Assembly (NCBI RefSeq): GCF_000429005.1
Contig: NZ_AUBA01000013.1
Location: forward strand, 49,082 to 113,081
Origin: Novosphingobium acidiphilum DSM 19966
GTDB taxonomy: Bacteria > Pseudomonadota > Alphaproteobacteria > Sphingomonadales > Sphingomonadaceae
Length of the DNA: 64,000 nt
Reading direction: 5' to 3'
Part shown: piece by piece, positions 33,991 to 44,594 of the stretch
Position numbering within the stretch: position 1 is the first letter of the stretch
Layout: each line of letters opens with the position of its first letter
The notes under the pieces: generated by a model
Told to the model about the DNA's origin: nothing
Database searches by the model: none
Seen by the model: the letters and a program-made list of their open reading frames with translations, nothing else
Position numbers and translations under genes: made by a program

Positions 33991-36113
33991 TGTGCGACAG
34001 CTTTCAATACGGACGTGGTTCGTGCCGGGTCGGTGCGGGCGTGCGCCGCCTGCGGCAGGCGTATGGTAAACCGGCTGCCCAGGCCTTCGCGGCTTTCGAC
34101 TTCAAGCCGCCCACGCATGGCATGGATCAATTCGCGCGCCTCGAACGCGCCGATGCCGAACCCGCCGGGCTTGGTTGACACAAACGGGGTGAACAGCCGG
34201 TTGCGCACGAAATCGGCGCTCATGCCGCTGCCGCTGTCGACCACTTCGATCACACCGTGATCACCCGCACTTCGGCAGTGGATGAACACACCCAGCGTAC
34301 CTTCGGTGGCATCGAGCGCATTTTGCACCAGGTGGCTCAGCACCTGGTCAAGCGTGTCGCGCGCGGCCAGCACGGTGCACGGCTGCATATCGGCCGCAAA
34401 GACCTGATCCCGGCCCAAGGCCGCGTTGCACCGCGCAGCCAGGGCCCGGATCACTTGCGCCGCATCGACCGGCTCGCTCGCGGGCACCGCGCCCGCGCCA
34501 TAGCGCGACAGGCGCGCGATCAGCGCGTTCAGCTTGTCGGCCGAATTGCGCAGTGTGACCAGCATGTCGCGGCGGAATTCCGGGTTATCGGCGTGGCGTT
34601 CGGCATTGCGCGCCAACAGCGCCAGTTGGCTGGCCAGGTTCTTGATATCGTGCATCACAAAGGCAATGCGACGGTTGAATTCGTCAAACCGGCTGGCTTC
34701 GAGCAGCGCCGCGTGCGCGCCCTGTTCGGCCAGGAAACTGGCCAGTTGCTGCCCGACCACGCGCAACAGATCGAAATCTTCCCAATCGAGTTCGCGCACC
34801 AGCGCCGGCCGGCCCAGCACGACCAAACCAACCAGCCGTTCGAAATGCAGCAGCGGCACCAGCACCCAGATCGAATCTTCGGCGACCATCCACTGCGGCA
34901 CCAGCGCGGTTTCGCCCGCATGGTCGGTGCCGGCCCGCACCTGGTCGAAATCGACGATAAACCCGCTGCGTTCCAGGAATGCCACCGTGCGCGCATCCAT
35001 GGCCAGCGCCGGCACATCCAGCGTGGGCCATTGCCAGCGCGCGGCCAGCACCAGCGCACCGCCTTCGCCCGGCACCAGCAGCACGCCGCGCGCGCTGTCG
35101 GTTATGTCGGCCACGGCCTGCACCACGCGTTCGTGCAACGGTTGGGCGTTGGCGTCGGCACGCCCGATGGTGCGGGCAAAGCGCAGCCATTCGGCGCGAT
35201 AGTCGTAGCGGTGCTGAAAGAAATGCTTGGCCAGCACGACATTGAGCCAGCGCCGCAACCGTGCCGATGGGACCAGCGCGATGATCGCAACCGTTGTCAC
35301 AAACGCAAAGCCCAGCTGCACAAGCGCGGTGGAATTGCCCCCGGCCCAGGCCACCGACTGCGCCGCACCGACCATCACGATCAGATAGACCCCGATGATC
35401 AGCAGCATCAGCGATTGAAAAGCCACCGCGCGCGACGGCGACAGCCGCAACGAGGCACCGCTGCGTGATGCAAGCCCCAGCATCAGCAACGCCACGATCT
35501 GCGCCAGCCCGCGCAAAGCCACCAGTTCGTCGGGCATGACCCGGCCCAGATAGGCGATCGTATAGAAATTGAGATCGTAACCCCAGATCAGCGCCAGCGC
35601 GAACGAGTTCCACCGCACTGCTTCACGCTGCCCCCCCACCGCGCCGACATAAAGATTGTGCACCAGCACCAGCGCGCCGGTCGCGGTCAGCAGATGAAAC
35701 AGGTCGGACAGTTGCCCGATCATCGTCACCGCTGCAGGTATCGCGGCAAACCGGGCCGACAGCACCACCAGCACGATCTGGAACAGCTCCACCAGCGCAA
35801 GTGCCGCCAGGACCGGGCGCACCGGCGCCACCGTTTCATCGCGATGATCGCGCGCAAACAAGGTCAGCACGACCATCATCCAGGCCAGATTGCGCGCCAC
35901 TTCGCCCAGCGTCGCCATGGCGCCAAGCGGGCCCGTGGCAGACCCGATCAGGCACCACAGCGCGGTGATCGCCACCGCCACGATTTCGGCCGGGCCGGTA
36001 CCCCGCCGCCGTCGGTACCGGTCGATCAGCCAGACCACCAGCAGCATGGCGCAAAACGTCGCTGCCAGTTCGATCCAGCGGCCCGTCGTGGTCCAGGTCA
36101 GTTCGGGATGCAT
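33987..36113 (-). CDS. prsK: PEP-CTERM-type sensor histidine kinase
   Basis: A 708-residue inner-membrane kinase: an N-terminal block of about eight helices (residues 10-290), a GAF-like cytoplasmic domain (about 310-470), the H-box RRIAFVMHDIKNLASQ with His near 488, and a HATPase domain with N box HLVQNALDATEG and G box VDSGSGMS / GGFGIGAFEA. This matches the PrsK family found with exosortase systems. GGGA precedes the ATG. It starts 10 bases after the sugar transferase gene and overlaps prsR, so one operon senses an envelope signal and controls polysaccharide or PEP-CTERM genes. Confidence 0.92.
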   Translation of the reverse strand: MHPELTWTTTGRWIELAATFCAMLLVVWLIDRYRRRRGTGPAEIVAVAITALWCLIGSATGPLGAMATLGEVARNLAWMMVVLTLFARDHRDETVAPVRPVLAALALVELFQIVLVVLSARFAAIPAAVTMIGQLSDLFHLLTATGALVLVHNLYVGAVGGQREAVRWNSFALALIWGYDLNFYTIAYLGRVMPDELVALRGLAQIVALLMLGLASRSGASLRLSPSRAVAFQSLMLLIIGVYLIVMVGAAQSVAWAGGNSTALVQLGFAFVTTVAIIALVPSARLRRWLNVVLAKHFFQHRYDYRAEWLRFARTIGRADANAQPLHERVVQAVADITDSARGVLLVPGEGGALVLAARWQWPTLDVPALAMDARTVAFLERSGFIVDFDQVRAGTDHAGETALVPQWMVAEDSIWVLVPLLHFERLVGLVVLGRPALVRELDWEDFDLLRVVGQQLASFLAEQGAHAALLEASRFDEFNRRIAFVMHDIKNLASQLALLARNAERHADNPEFRRDMLVTLRNSADKLNALIARLSRYGAGAVPASEPVDAAQVIRALAARCNAALGRDQVFAADMQPCTVLAARDTLDQVLSHLVQNALDATEGTLGVFIHCRSAGDHGVIEVVDSGSGMSADFVRNRLFTPFVSTKPGGFGIGAFEARELIHAMRGRLEVESREGLGSRFTIRLPQAAHARTDPARTTSVLKAVAQ

Positions 36114-36123
36114 GGCGTCCCGA

Positions 36124-37509
36124 TCATCGCGCGCCCTCGTTCCACAGCACCACCCGCAAGGTTTGCAACAGGATCAGGAGGTCTAGGAACGGGGTATAGT
36201 TCTTGGCGTAATACAGGTCGTATTCCAGCTTGTGCCGCGAATCCTCGATCGATGCGCCGTAGGGATAGTTGATCTGTGCCCAGCCGGTGATGCCCGGCTT
36301 CACCATGTGGCGTTCGGCATAGAACGGCAGTTTTTCCTCCAGATCGTCGACAAATTCGGGCCGTTCCGGGCGCGGTCCGACAAAGCTCATTTCGCCTTTC
36401 AGCACGGTCCAGGCCTGCGGCAATTCATCGATACGGCACTTGCGGATGATCCGTCCGATGCGCGTAACGCGCGGGTCGTGCTTGGCGGCCCACTGTGCGC
36501 CGCCGGCTTCGGCATCGACACGCATCGAGCGCAGCTTGATCAGCGAAAAGGTCTGGCCATACAGCCCGACGCGGGTCTGGCGGAAAAACGCAGGCCCCCG
36601 GCTGTCCAGTTTGACCAGCAGCGCAAAGATCAGCACCAGCGGCGCCGTGCCGATCAGCAAGGTCACACTGGCCGCGATATCGAACAGGCGCTTGATCGCG
36701 CTCGACACCATCTGTCCCGACGAAAACCCGTCGGAAAAGATCAGCCAGCTCGGATTGACCGTATCCAGATCGACCCGCCCGGTTTCGCGTTCCAGAAACG
36801 TCGAAAACTCGTTGACGTGCACCCCTGTCGTCTTGATCCGCAACAAGTCCTTGAGCGGCAGCGCGTTGCGGCGCTCTTCCAGCGCCAGCACGACTTCGCT
36901 GACCCCCAGATTGTCGACATAACGCGTCAGGTTGGCGATCGCATCGCGATGGATCGCCTCTTCGATTACGGATTGCTTGGCGCTCATCCCGACATAGCCG
37001 ACAATCACGAAACCCGCCTCGGGCCGTTCGCCCAGCTTGCGCAGCCGGTCGGCGCGCGCGCCGGCGCCCAGCACCAGCACGCGGCGGCGAAAGGCCGAAG
37101 TGCCCAGCAGCCCGCCCAGCACCACGCGCACCCCCAGCAGCAGCGCCATTGCGATAAACATCGCGTAGAACAGGTTCGATCGCCACAGCGTGTGGCCCGG
37201 CAGCAGGAAATAGACCACCGACAGCGCGATGATGCCCAGGCTGATCGCGACCAGCAGGCGCGCACCGGCATAACGCATCGACCGCAGCGCATCCGAGCCA
37301 TACGTGCCCACCGCAATCATCGCGGTCTGCACCAGCGCCGCAAAGATCAGCAAAGGCGCCCAGCGATCGGCGATTTCGCCGGTGGCGATCCCCAGCTGCC
37401 AAGCGCGGACGATCCAGCCCAGCTCTCCGGCCGCCACCAGCAGCACGAAATCGAACAGCCCCAGCAACAGGACCGCGTTCGGGATATAGTGCTTGAACAG
37501 GCGGAACAT
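36124..37509 (-). CDS. XrtA/PEP-CTERM-system sugar transferase (TIGR03013-type)
   Basis: The 461-residue protein has four to five N-terminal helices, a middle CoA-binding-like Rossmann segment (VLVLGAGARADRLRKLGERP), and the C-terminal bacterial sugar transferase domain: RLFDIAASVTLLIGTAPLVL, then the KLRSMRVDAE and PRVTRIGRIIRKCRIDELPQ motifs, and GITGWAQINYPYGAS. It should transfer a hexose-1-phosphate to undecaprenyl phosphate, starting exopolysaccharide repeat units. Start at 37509 gives the usual N-terminus; the open frame upstream to 37764 is not convincing. Confidence 0.9.
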   Translation of the reverse strand: MFRLFKHYIPNAVLLLGLFDFVLLVAAGELGWIVRAWQLGIATGEIADRWAPLLIFAALVQTAMIAVGTYGSDALRSMRYAGARLLVAISLGIIALSVVYFLLPGHTLWRSNLFYAMFIAMALLLGVRVVLGGLLGTSAFRRRVLVLGAGARADRLRKLGERPEAGFVIVGYVGMSAKQSVIEEAIHRDAIANLTRYVDNLGVSEVVLALEERRNALPLKDLLRIKTTGVHVNEFSTFLERETGRVDLDTVNPSWLIFSDGFSSGQMVSSAIKRLFDIAASVTLLIGTAPLVLIFALLVKLDSRGPAFFRQTRVGLYGQTFSLIKLRSMRVDAEAGGAQWAAKHDPRVTRIGRIIRKCRIDELPQAWTVLKGEMSFVGPRPERPEFVDDLEEKLPFYAERHMVKPGITGWAQINYPYGASIEDSRHKLEYDLYYAKNYTPFLDLLILLQTLRVVLWNEGAR

Positions 37510-37689
37510 CGGACAGGATGCCTTTTGTGGCTTCTTTTGCGCCTGGCCCCACCCGCAACGGACGCGACCATGGTGTCGGACCCGAACATAGCCCGCCAAG
37601 CGTAAAGCGTCGGTAAATCTGACAGTAGCAAAGTCGGGGTGATCGAATCGATCGATTGAAACACAACGAAATTTTTCTGATGGCAGCGA

Positions 37690-37709
37690 TAAATTGTCGG
37701 GACAATTTA
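37690..37709. promoter_or_regulatory. Perfect palindrome between divergent genes, candidate operator
   Basis: TAAATTGTCGGGACAATTTA: 9-base arms around a GG spacer, with further matching GCGAT (37686-37690) and ATCGC (37711-37715) on the flanks. It lies 180 bases upstream of the sugar transferase start and 76 bases upstream of the patatin-related gene, so it could control either. A second small palindrome AATCGATCGATT lies at about 37647-37658. Confidence 0.5.
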
Positions 37710-37784
37710 CATCGCCTGCGATGACCCGCACGATCCTTGCGGTTCGCTCTGGCGCTGCGGCCACGGCGGTGCAATGAACAGGCC

Positions 37785-40112
37785 ATGCGGGAAAAGGAAC
37801 TGCGCGTCGCTCTGGTCTGTTACGGCGGGATCAGTCTGGCGGTCACGATGCACGGCGTGACCAAGGAAATCTGGCACGCCACCCGTGCCAGCCGGGCCTG
37901 GCATGCCGGCGACAACCGGCCCACAGGCGTGGCCGGGGTCTATGTCCGTCTGTTCGAAACGATCGGCCAGACGCGCAATCTGCGTCTGCGCTTTGTGCCC
38001 GATATCCTGTCGGGCACCAGCGCGGGCGGGATCAACGCGGTGTTTCTGGCGCAGGCCCTGATCAGCGGGCAAAGCCTTGATGCGCTGACACGGCTGTGGC
38101 TCGACACGGCCGACAGCGACGTGCTGATCGCGCCAGAGGCAAGACCATGGGGGCGTTTGGCCAAAATCTGGGCCTGGCCGGTGGTGTGGCTGGCATTGCG
38201 GCTGCCTGGCACCGGGCTGGACAACGCAAGACTTGCACCCCGAATAAAGGCCGAAGTGCGTGCAAAAGTGTCGCGGCTGATCCGCGCGCGCTGGTTCGAA
38301 CCACCGTTCGGCGGCCCGGGATTTTCGCGCCTTCTGGCCGATGCCTTTGCCGCCATGGCGCAAACCGGCGACAACGATCCGCTGCTGCCGCCGGGCCATC
38401 CGATCGATCTGGCGGTGACCGCCACCGACCTGATCGGCCATCGCACCGAACTCGCGCTCAACAGCCCGCCGCTGGTGCATGAAAACGAACACCGTCTGAC
38501 AATCGGGTTTCACGCGGTCGCGCGGCCCCACGCCCAATTGGCATCCACAGTCGAACTGATCCTGGCAACGCGTGCCACGGCCAGCTTTCCCGGGGCCTTT
38601 CCGCCGCTGGTGCTTGCGGAAATCGACGCGCTGGCCGCCGAACGCCGCCTGCCCTGGCCCGGTCGCGAGGCGTTTTTGAAGCGCGTCATGCCTGGCCGCT
38701 GGCGCGAAGGGTTGACCGCCGAGGCGGCTTTGATCGATGGCGCGGTGCTCAACAACCGGCCCTTTGCCGAGGCCATGGCTGCGCTGCGCAACCGCCCGGC
38801 GCGGCGCGAGGTCGACCGGCGGTTTGTCTATATCGAGCCGCACCCCGCTTCGACCGAAACCGTGCGGCCGCGCATTCCCGGGTTTTTTACGACAATCTTT
38901 GCTGCACTTTCGGCGATCCCGCGCGAACAGCCGATCCGCGACAACCTGGCCGCGATCACGCAGCAGTCGCGCACCCGCGAACGCATGCGCACGCTGATCG
39001 ATGCCTTGCGCCCCGATATCGAGGCAAAGGTCGCGCAGCTGTTCGGTCACACGCTGTTTTTCGAATCGCCCAGCCGCGCGCGGCTGACCGCGTGGCGGGC
39101 CAAGGCGCAAACCGCCGCGGCACAGACCGCCGGCTTTGCCTATCACGGCTATGCCCGCGTCAAGTTCGATGCCATCCTTGCCGAACTGGCCACCACGATT
39201 GCCGAGGCAGCGCCCGAGACCGGGCCGGTCGAGCGGATCGTGGCGGTGCTGTCGCATCATCTTGGCGCAACGGGCCTGTCACGCCTGGTGACCGACAAAG
39301 GCGTGGCCACGCCGGCGGCCATCGCATTTTTCCGCGCGCACGACATCGGATTTCGCATACGCCGCCTGAAATTGCTGGCGCGACGGCTGACGCAGGACCC
39401 GCACGAAGGCGACGCCGCGCGGCGCGAAGCAGCGCGCACCATCGTCTATCGCGCACAAGCCTTGTACCAGACTCGTGAAACCCCGCGCGGTCTGGGCCCG
39501 GGCTTTGCTGCGTCGGCCGGCGTGGTGCATCGCGATCCCGCAGCGGCGCTGTCATCGATCGCGCGACGGCGCGATCTTGCCACCATCGACCTCGAAGTCG
39601 ACCAGATGCTGGTCGACGCGCTGGCCGTGCTCGATCGGCCGCTGCGCCGGCACGTCCTGCATGTCTATCTGGGGTTTCCCTGGTACGATATCGCCACCCT
39701 GCCCATGCTGCACGGCGATGGCGAAACGCTGGGCGAATTCGACCCGATCAAGATCGATCGCATTTCCCCCGACGATGCCGGATCGATCCGCAAGGGCGGC
39801 ACCGCCGCCTGCCTCAAAGGCATCGATTTTTACAGCTTTGGCGCGTTTTTCAGCCGGGCCTATCGCGAAAACGATTACCTGTGGGGCCGGTTGCACGGCG
39901 CCGAGCGCGTGATCGACATCATCGCCTCATCGGTCGAACCGCCCTTGCACGACGACACGCTGGCCGCGCTCAAACGCGATGCGTTCCTGGCCATTCTGGA
40001 CGAAGAGGAACCCTTGCTGACCTGCGACCCCACACTGGTACCAGGCATCCGGCACGAGGTGGAAACAGCCTTTGCCCAACCGGAACCACGCCATTCGCGC
40101 CAGGAGGAATGA
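37785..40112 (+). CDS. Large patatin-related protein (TIGR03607/DUF3376 type)
   Basis: The 775-residue protein begins MREKELRVALVCYGGISLAV followed by TMHGVTKEIW, characteristic of the patatin-related TIGR03607 family. The serine lipase motif GTSAGG lies near residue 77 and the partner Asp in DGAVLNNRPF near 315, so the Ser-Asp dyad of patatin phospholipases is intact. The long C-terminal half (DUF3376-like) is of unknown role. No signal peptide. A phospholipase or acyl hydrolase activity is inferred. Start at 37785 chosen from the family N-terminus; the ribosome site is weak. Its stop is 23 bases from that of dnaJ. Confidence 0.88.
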   Translation: MREKELRVALVCYGGISLAVTMHGVTKEIWHATRASRAWHAGDNRPTGVAGVYVRLFETIGQTRNLRLRFVPDILSGTSAGGINAVFLAQALISGQSLDALTRLWLDTADSDVLIAPEARPWGRLAKIWAWPVVWLALRLPGTGLDNARLAPRIKAEVRAKVSRLIRARWFEPPFGGPGFSRLLADAFAAMAQTGDNDPLLPPGHPIDLAVTATDLIGHRTELALNSPPLVHENEHRLTIGFHAVARPHAQLASTVELILATRATASFPGAFPPLVLAEIDALAAERRLPWPGREAFLKRVMPGRWREGLTAEAALIDGAVLNNRPFAEAMAALRNRPARREVDRRFVYIEPHPASTETVRPRIPGFFTTIFAALSAIPREQPIRDNLAAITQQSRTRERMRTLIDALRPDIEAKVAQLFGHTLFFESPSRARLTAWRAKAQTAAAQTAGFAYHGYARVKFDAILAELATTIAEAAPETGPVERIVAVLSHHLGATGLSRLVTDKGVATPAAIAFFRAHDIGFRIRRLKLLARRLTQDPHEGDAARREAARTIVYRAQALYQTRETPRGLGPGFAASAGVVHRDPAAALSSIARRRDLATIDLEVDQMLVDALAVLDRPLRRHVLHVYLGFPWYDIATLPMLHGDGETLGEFDPIKIDRISPDDAGSIRKGGTAACLKGIDFYSFGAFFSRAYRENDYLWGRLHGAERVIDIIASSVEPPLHDDTLAALKRDAFLAILDEEEPLLTCDPTLVPGIRHEVETAFAQPEPRHSRQEE

Positions 40113-40135
40113 CTGCGTCCGGCCAGGGCCCGCTG

Positions 40136-41275
40136 CTATTCGGTCAGGTCGTTCCAGGCGTTGCGGATCCGGTCAAAAAAGCTTTTGACCTCGGGGCATT
40201 CCGCGCCGGTTTCGGTCGCCTGCAATTCGCGCAGCAGTTCCTTTTGCCGCGCGGACAGCTTTTCGGGCGTCTTTACCTGCACTTCGACCACCAGATCGCC
40301 AGCGCCGCGCCCCTGCAACACGGGCATGCCCGCGCCGCGTTTGCGCAATTGTTTGCCCGTCTGGATGCCGGCCGGGATTTCGAAACTGTGGCGCGCGCCG
40401 TCGATCCCGGGAAATTCGATCGTGCCGCCAAGGGCCGCGGTGGTGAACGTGATCGGCAGATGCGCCATCAGCGTGGTGCCATCGCGCTGAAACACCTTGT
40501 GCGCCTTTACATGCAGAAAGATGTACAGATCGCCAGGCGGTGAACCGTTGGGACCAGCCTCGCCCTTGCCGGCCAAGCGGATGCGCGTGCCGTTGTCGAC
40601 GCCTGGCGGCACTTGCACTTCCAGCCGCTGCGGCTGATCGACCCGGCCTTCACCGCGACAGGCGCGACACGGGCTTTCGATCACTTCGCCCCGGCCGTGA
40701 CAGGTCGGGCAGGCGCGCTCGACCATGAAAAAACCTTGCTGAGCGCGCACTTTGCCATGGCCTGCACACATGTTGCAGCGCCGTGCAGCCGTCCCGGGCG
40801 TTGCACCGGTGCCGCCGCAGGGATCGCATTTCTGCGACACTTCGACCGCGATCTCGGTGGTCTTGCCGGTCCAGGCATCTTCCAGCGTGATTTCCAGATC
40901 GTAACGCAGATCGGCACCGCGCCGCGACTGCTGGCGCCCACCGCCGCCGCCGAATGCGCCGCCAAAAATGGTTTCAAAAATATCGCCCAGATCGCCGAAT
41001 TCGGCGCCGCCGCCAAACCCGCCGCCGCCCGCGCCAGGACCGCCCTGCTGAAACGCCGCATGACCAAACCGGTCATAGGCGGCACGCTTTTGCGCGTCGG
41101 ACAACACGGCATAGGCCGCGTTGATCTGCTTGAACCGCGCCTCGGCCTCGGCATCGCCGGGGTTCTTGTCCGGGTGGTACCGCATGGCGAGGCGGCGGAA
41201 CGACGATTTGATCGTCTTGTCATCCGCGGTGCGCTCGACTTCGAGCAGTTCGTAAAAATCGATCTCGGCCGACAT
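40136..41275 (-). CDS. dnaJ: Chaperone protein DnaJ
   Basis: The 379-residue Hsp40 co-chaperone has the J domain with HPD at residues 34-36, a Gly/Phe-rich linker (GGPGAGGGGFGGGAEFGDLG), four CxxCxGxG zinc-binding repeats (CDPCGGTG, CNMCAGHG, CPTCHGRG, CRACRGEG) and the C-terminal substrate-binding domains. It delivers unfolded proteins to DnaK and stimulates its ATPase. It lies 112 bases after dnaK on the same strand. A weak hairpin (8-base stem, 41312-41319 / 41336-41343) in the gap may tune dnaJ relative to dnaK expression. Confidence 0.97.
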   Translation of the reverse strand: MSAEIDFYELLEVERTADDKTIKSSFRRLAMRYHPDKNPGDAEAEARFKQINAAYAVLSDAQKRAAYDRFGHAAFQQGGPGAGGGGFGGGAEFGDLGDIFETIFGGAFGGGGGRQQSRRGADLRYDLEITLEDAWTGKTTEIAVEVSQKCDPCGGTGATPGTAARRCNMCAGHGKVRAQQGFFMVERACPTCHGRGEVIESPCRACRGEGRVDQPQRLEVQVPPGVDNGTRIRLAGKGEAGPNGSPPGDLYIFLHVKAHKVFQRDGTTLMAHLPITFTTAALGGTIEFPGIDGARHSFEIPAGIQTGKQLRKRGAGMPVLQGRGAGDLVVEVQVKTPEKLSARQKELLRELQATETGAECPEVKSFFDRIRNAWNDLTE

Positions 41276-41387
41276 CAGGCAGTGTTCCGGTCAGGTCTGG
41301 ATTTACACCGAGCGGGCGGCACCACACAAATGGCACCGCCCGCATCTTGATCAGGCCCCCCCTGGGACCCGAACGGCTTGCTTTGCG

Positions 41388-43295
<1,908 letters not shown>

Positions 43296-43382
43296 GATTT
43301 CCCGTTTCCTTGAGCATCGCGACACCGCGCATTGTGGTCATACCCCTGCCGGGCGAGCGACCCTCTCGCGGCTCAGACCCGG

Positions 43383-43413
43383 CGGATATAGGTGCGCATC
43401 GGCTTGGCACAAG
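43383..43413 (-). promoter_or_regulatory. RpoH (sigma-32) heat-shock promoter of dnaK
   Basis: On the minus strand CTTG (43410-43413) is followed by exactly 17 bases and then CCTATATCCG (43383-43392). This fits the published alphaproteobacterial RpoH consensus CTTG-N17-CYTATNTNNG at every defined position. It is about 88 bases upstream of the dnaK ATG, giving a short untranslated leader. Confidence 0.82.
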
Positions 43414-43472
43414 GGCTGTCGATCCCTAGATCAGCGCCAGTTCGAAAATGTCTGTCAAAAAAAGGACCCGCG

Positions 43473-43988
43473 ATGCGTCGCCGTTATCTGATCCTGCCGT
43501 GTCTGGTCATGTCTGTGGCCGGATGTTCGTCGCCCACCCCCATTGTGCCTTCGGCCAGCGCCTCGGCACAGGCCGAAGACCCGACGGCCGCGCCCGTGCT
43601 GACCATCAGCGATGCCGTCGTGCAGTTGCCCGCGGTGCCGGGGCGTCCCGCGGTTGCCTATTTCGTGGCGACCCCGGGCGATCAGGCGAAGGGCAAGCTG
43701 GTGGCGGTCCACGTCGATCACTTTGGCCGCGCCGCGATGCACGACAGCGTGATGGAGGGCGGCACCATGACGATGAACCCGGTGGATTCGCTGCCGCTGG
43801 ACCCTGCAAAGCCGCTGGTCTTTGCCCCCGCCGGCCTGCATGTCATGCTGTTTGACAGCGACAACACGCTGAAAGCCGGAGGCACGACCACGCTGACCCT
43901 GACGCTCGACAATGGCGCCAAATTCACCGCACAGGCCCGGATTACGCCGCCGGGCGGCGATGACGCCATGCCTGGCATGAAAATGTAA
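43473..43988 (+). CDS. PCuAC-type periplasmic copper-binding lipoprotein
   Basis: The 171-residue protein has a lipoprotein signal (RYLILPCLVMSVAGC, lipobox VAGC) and a PCuAC (DUF461) domain: AMHDSVMEGGTMTMNPVDSL and LHVMLF provide the H-x-M / M / H-x-M copper(I) ligands. The C-terminus MPGMKM adds Met residues. PCuAC proteins deliver copper to the CuA or CuB site of cytochrome oxidase, with Sco; other copper genes are not nearby. AAAGGA seven bases upstream sets the start at 43473. It is transcribed away from dnaK and converges on grpE. Confidence 0.88.
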   Translation: MRRRYLILPCLVMSVAGCSSPTPIVPSASASAQAEDPTAAPVLTISDAVVQLPAVPGRPAVAYFVATPGDQAKGKLVAVHVDHFGRAAMHDSVMEGGTMTMNPVDSLPLDPAKPLVFAPAGLHVMLFDSDNTLKAGGTTTLTLTLDNGAKFTAQARITPPGGDDAMPGMKM

Positions 43989-43993
43989 GATCC

Positions 43994-44024
43994 CGGTCCT
44001 CCCCGCACCGCGGGGAGGACCGGC
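43994..44024. terminator. Long perfect hairpin between convergent genes (bidirectional terminator candidate)
   Basis: A 14-base perfect GC-rich stem CCGGTCCTCCCCGC / GCGGGGAGGACCGG with a 3-base loop (ACC), sitting between the stop codons of the PCuAC gene and grpE, which converge. No T run follows on either strand, so termination efficiency is uncertain, but position and stability suit a shared 3' end. Confidence 0.62.
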
Positions 44025-44027
44025 CGA

Positions 44028-44594
44028 TCAATCGGGCTTTTTCGCCACGGCCACCATCGCGGCGCGCAGCAGGCGGTCCTTGATCATATAGCCTGCCTGC
44101 AATTCCTGCACCACGGTGCCGGGTTCGACATCCGCCGAAGGCATCTCGATCATCGCCTGGTGCTGGTGCGGGTCAAGCGGCAGGCCCTTGGCGGCGATGC
44201 GGGTGATGCCATGGCTGGCGAACACCTTTTCGATTTCGCGCCCCGTGGCATCAAGCCCCGCGACCAGATTGCGGAACTTGTCATCGGCGCGCAGATCGGC
44301 CGGAATGGCTTCAAGCGCGCGCGCGATGTTGTCGGCCACCGACAGCACATCGCGGGCAAACCCGGTGGCGGCATAGGCGCGCGCATCGGCGATGTCCTTT
44401 TCCAGGCGACGGCGCACGTTCTGCGTCTCGGCCTTGGCATAGAGCACGTCCTGCTTGGCCGTTTCCAGGTCATGGCTCAGCCGGGCCAGGTCTTCTTCAA
44501 GCGATTTGGTGGTGTCATCGATCATGTCGGCGGGCACGCCTTCCAGTTCTGCGGCAGCTTCAGGGTCGTGCGAGCGGCGCTCTGTGTCGGTCAT
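44028..44594 (-). CDS. grpE: Nucleotide exchange factor GrpE
   Basis: The 188-residue protein has the N-terminal long helix (coiled-coil dimerisation region, about 35-90, with KAETQNVRRRLEKDIADARA), and the C-terminal beta domain with GVTRI-like HGITRIAAKGLPLDPHQHQA followed by PGTVVQELQAGYMIKDRLLR. It releases ADP from DnaK. Four bases overlap with hrcA (ATGA), so GrpE is made from the hrcA transcript. It stands apart from dnaK here, separated by the PCuAC gene. Confidence 0.95.
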   Translation of the reverse strand: MTDTERRSHDPEAAAELEGVPADMIDDTTKSLEEDLARLSHDLETAKQDVLYAKAETQNVRRRLEKDIADARAYAATGFARDVLSVADNIARALEAIPADLRADDKFRNLVAGLDATGREIEKVFASHGITRIAAKGLPLDPHQHQAMIEMPSADVEPGTVVQELQAGYMIKDRLLRAAMVAVAKKPD

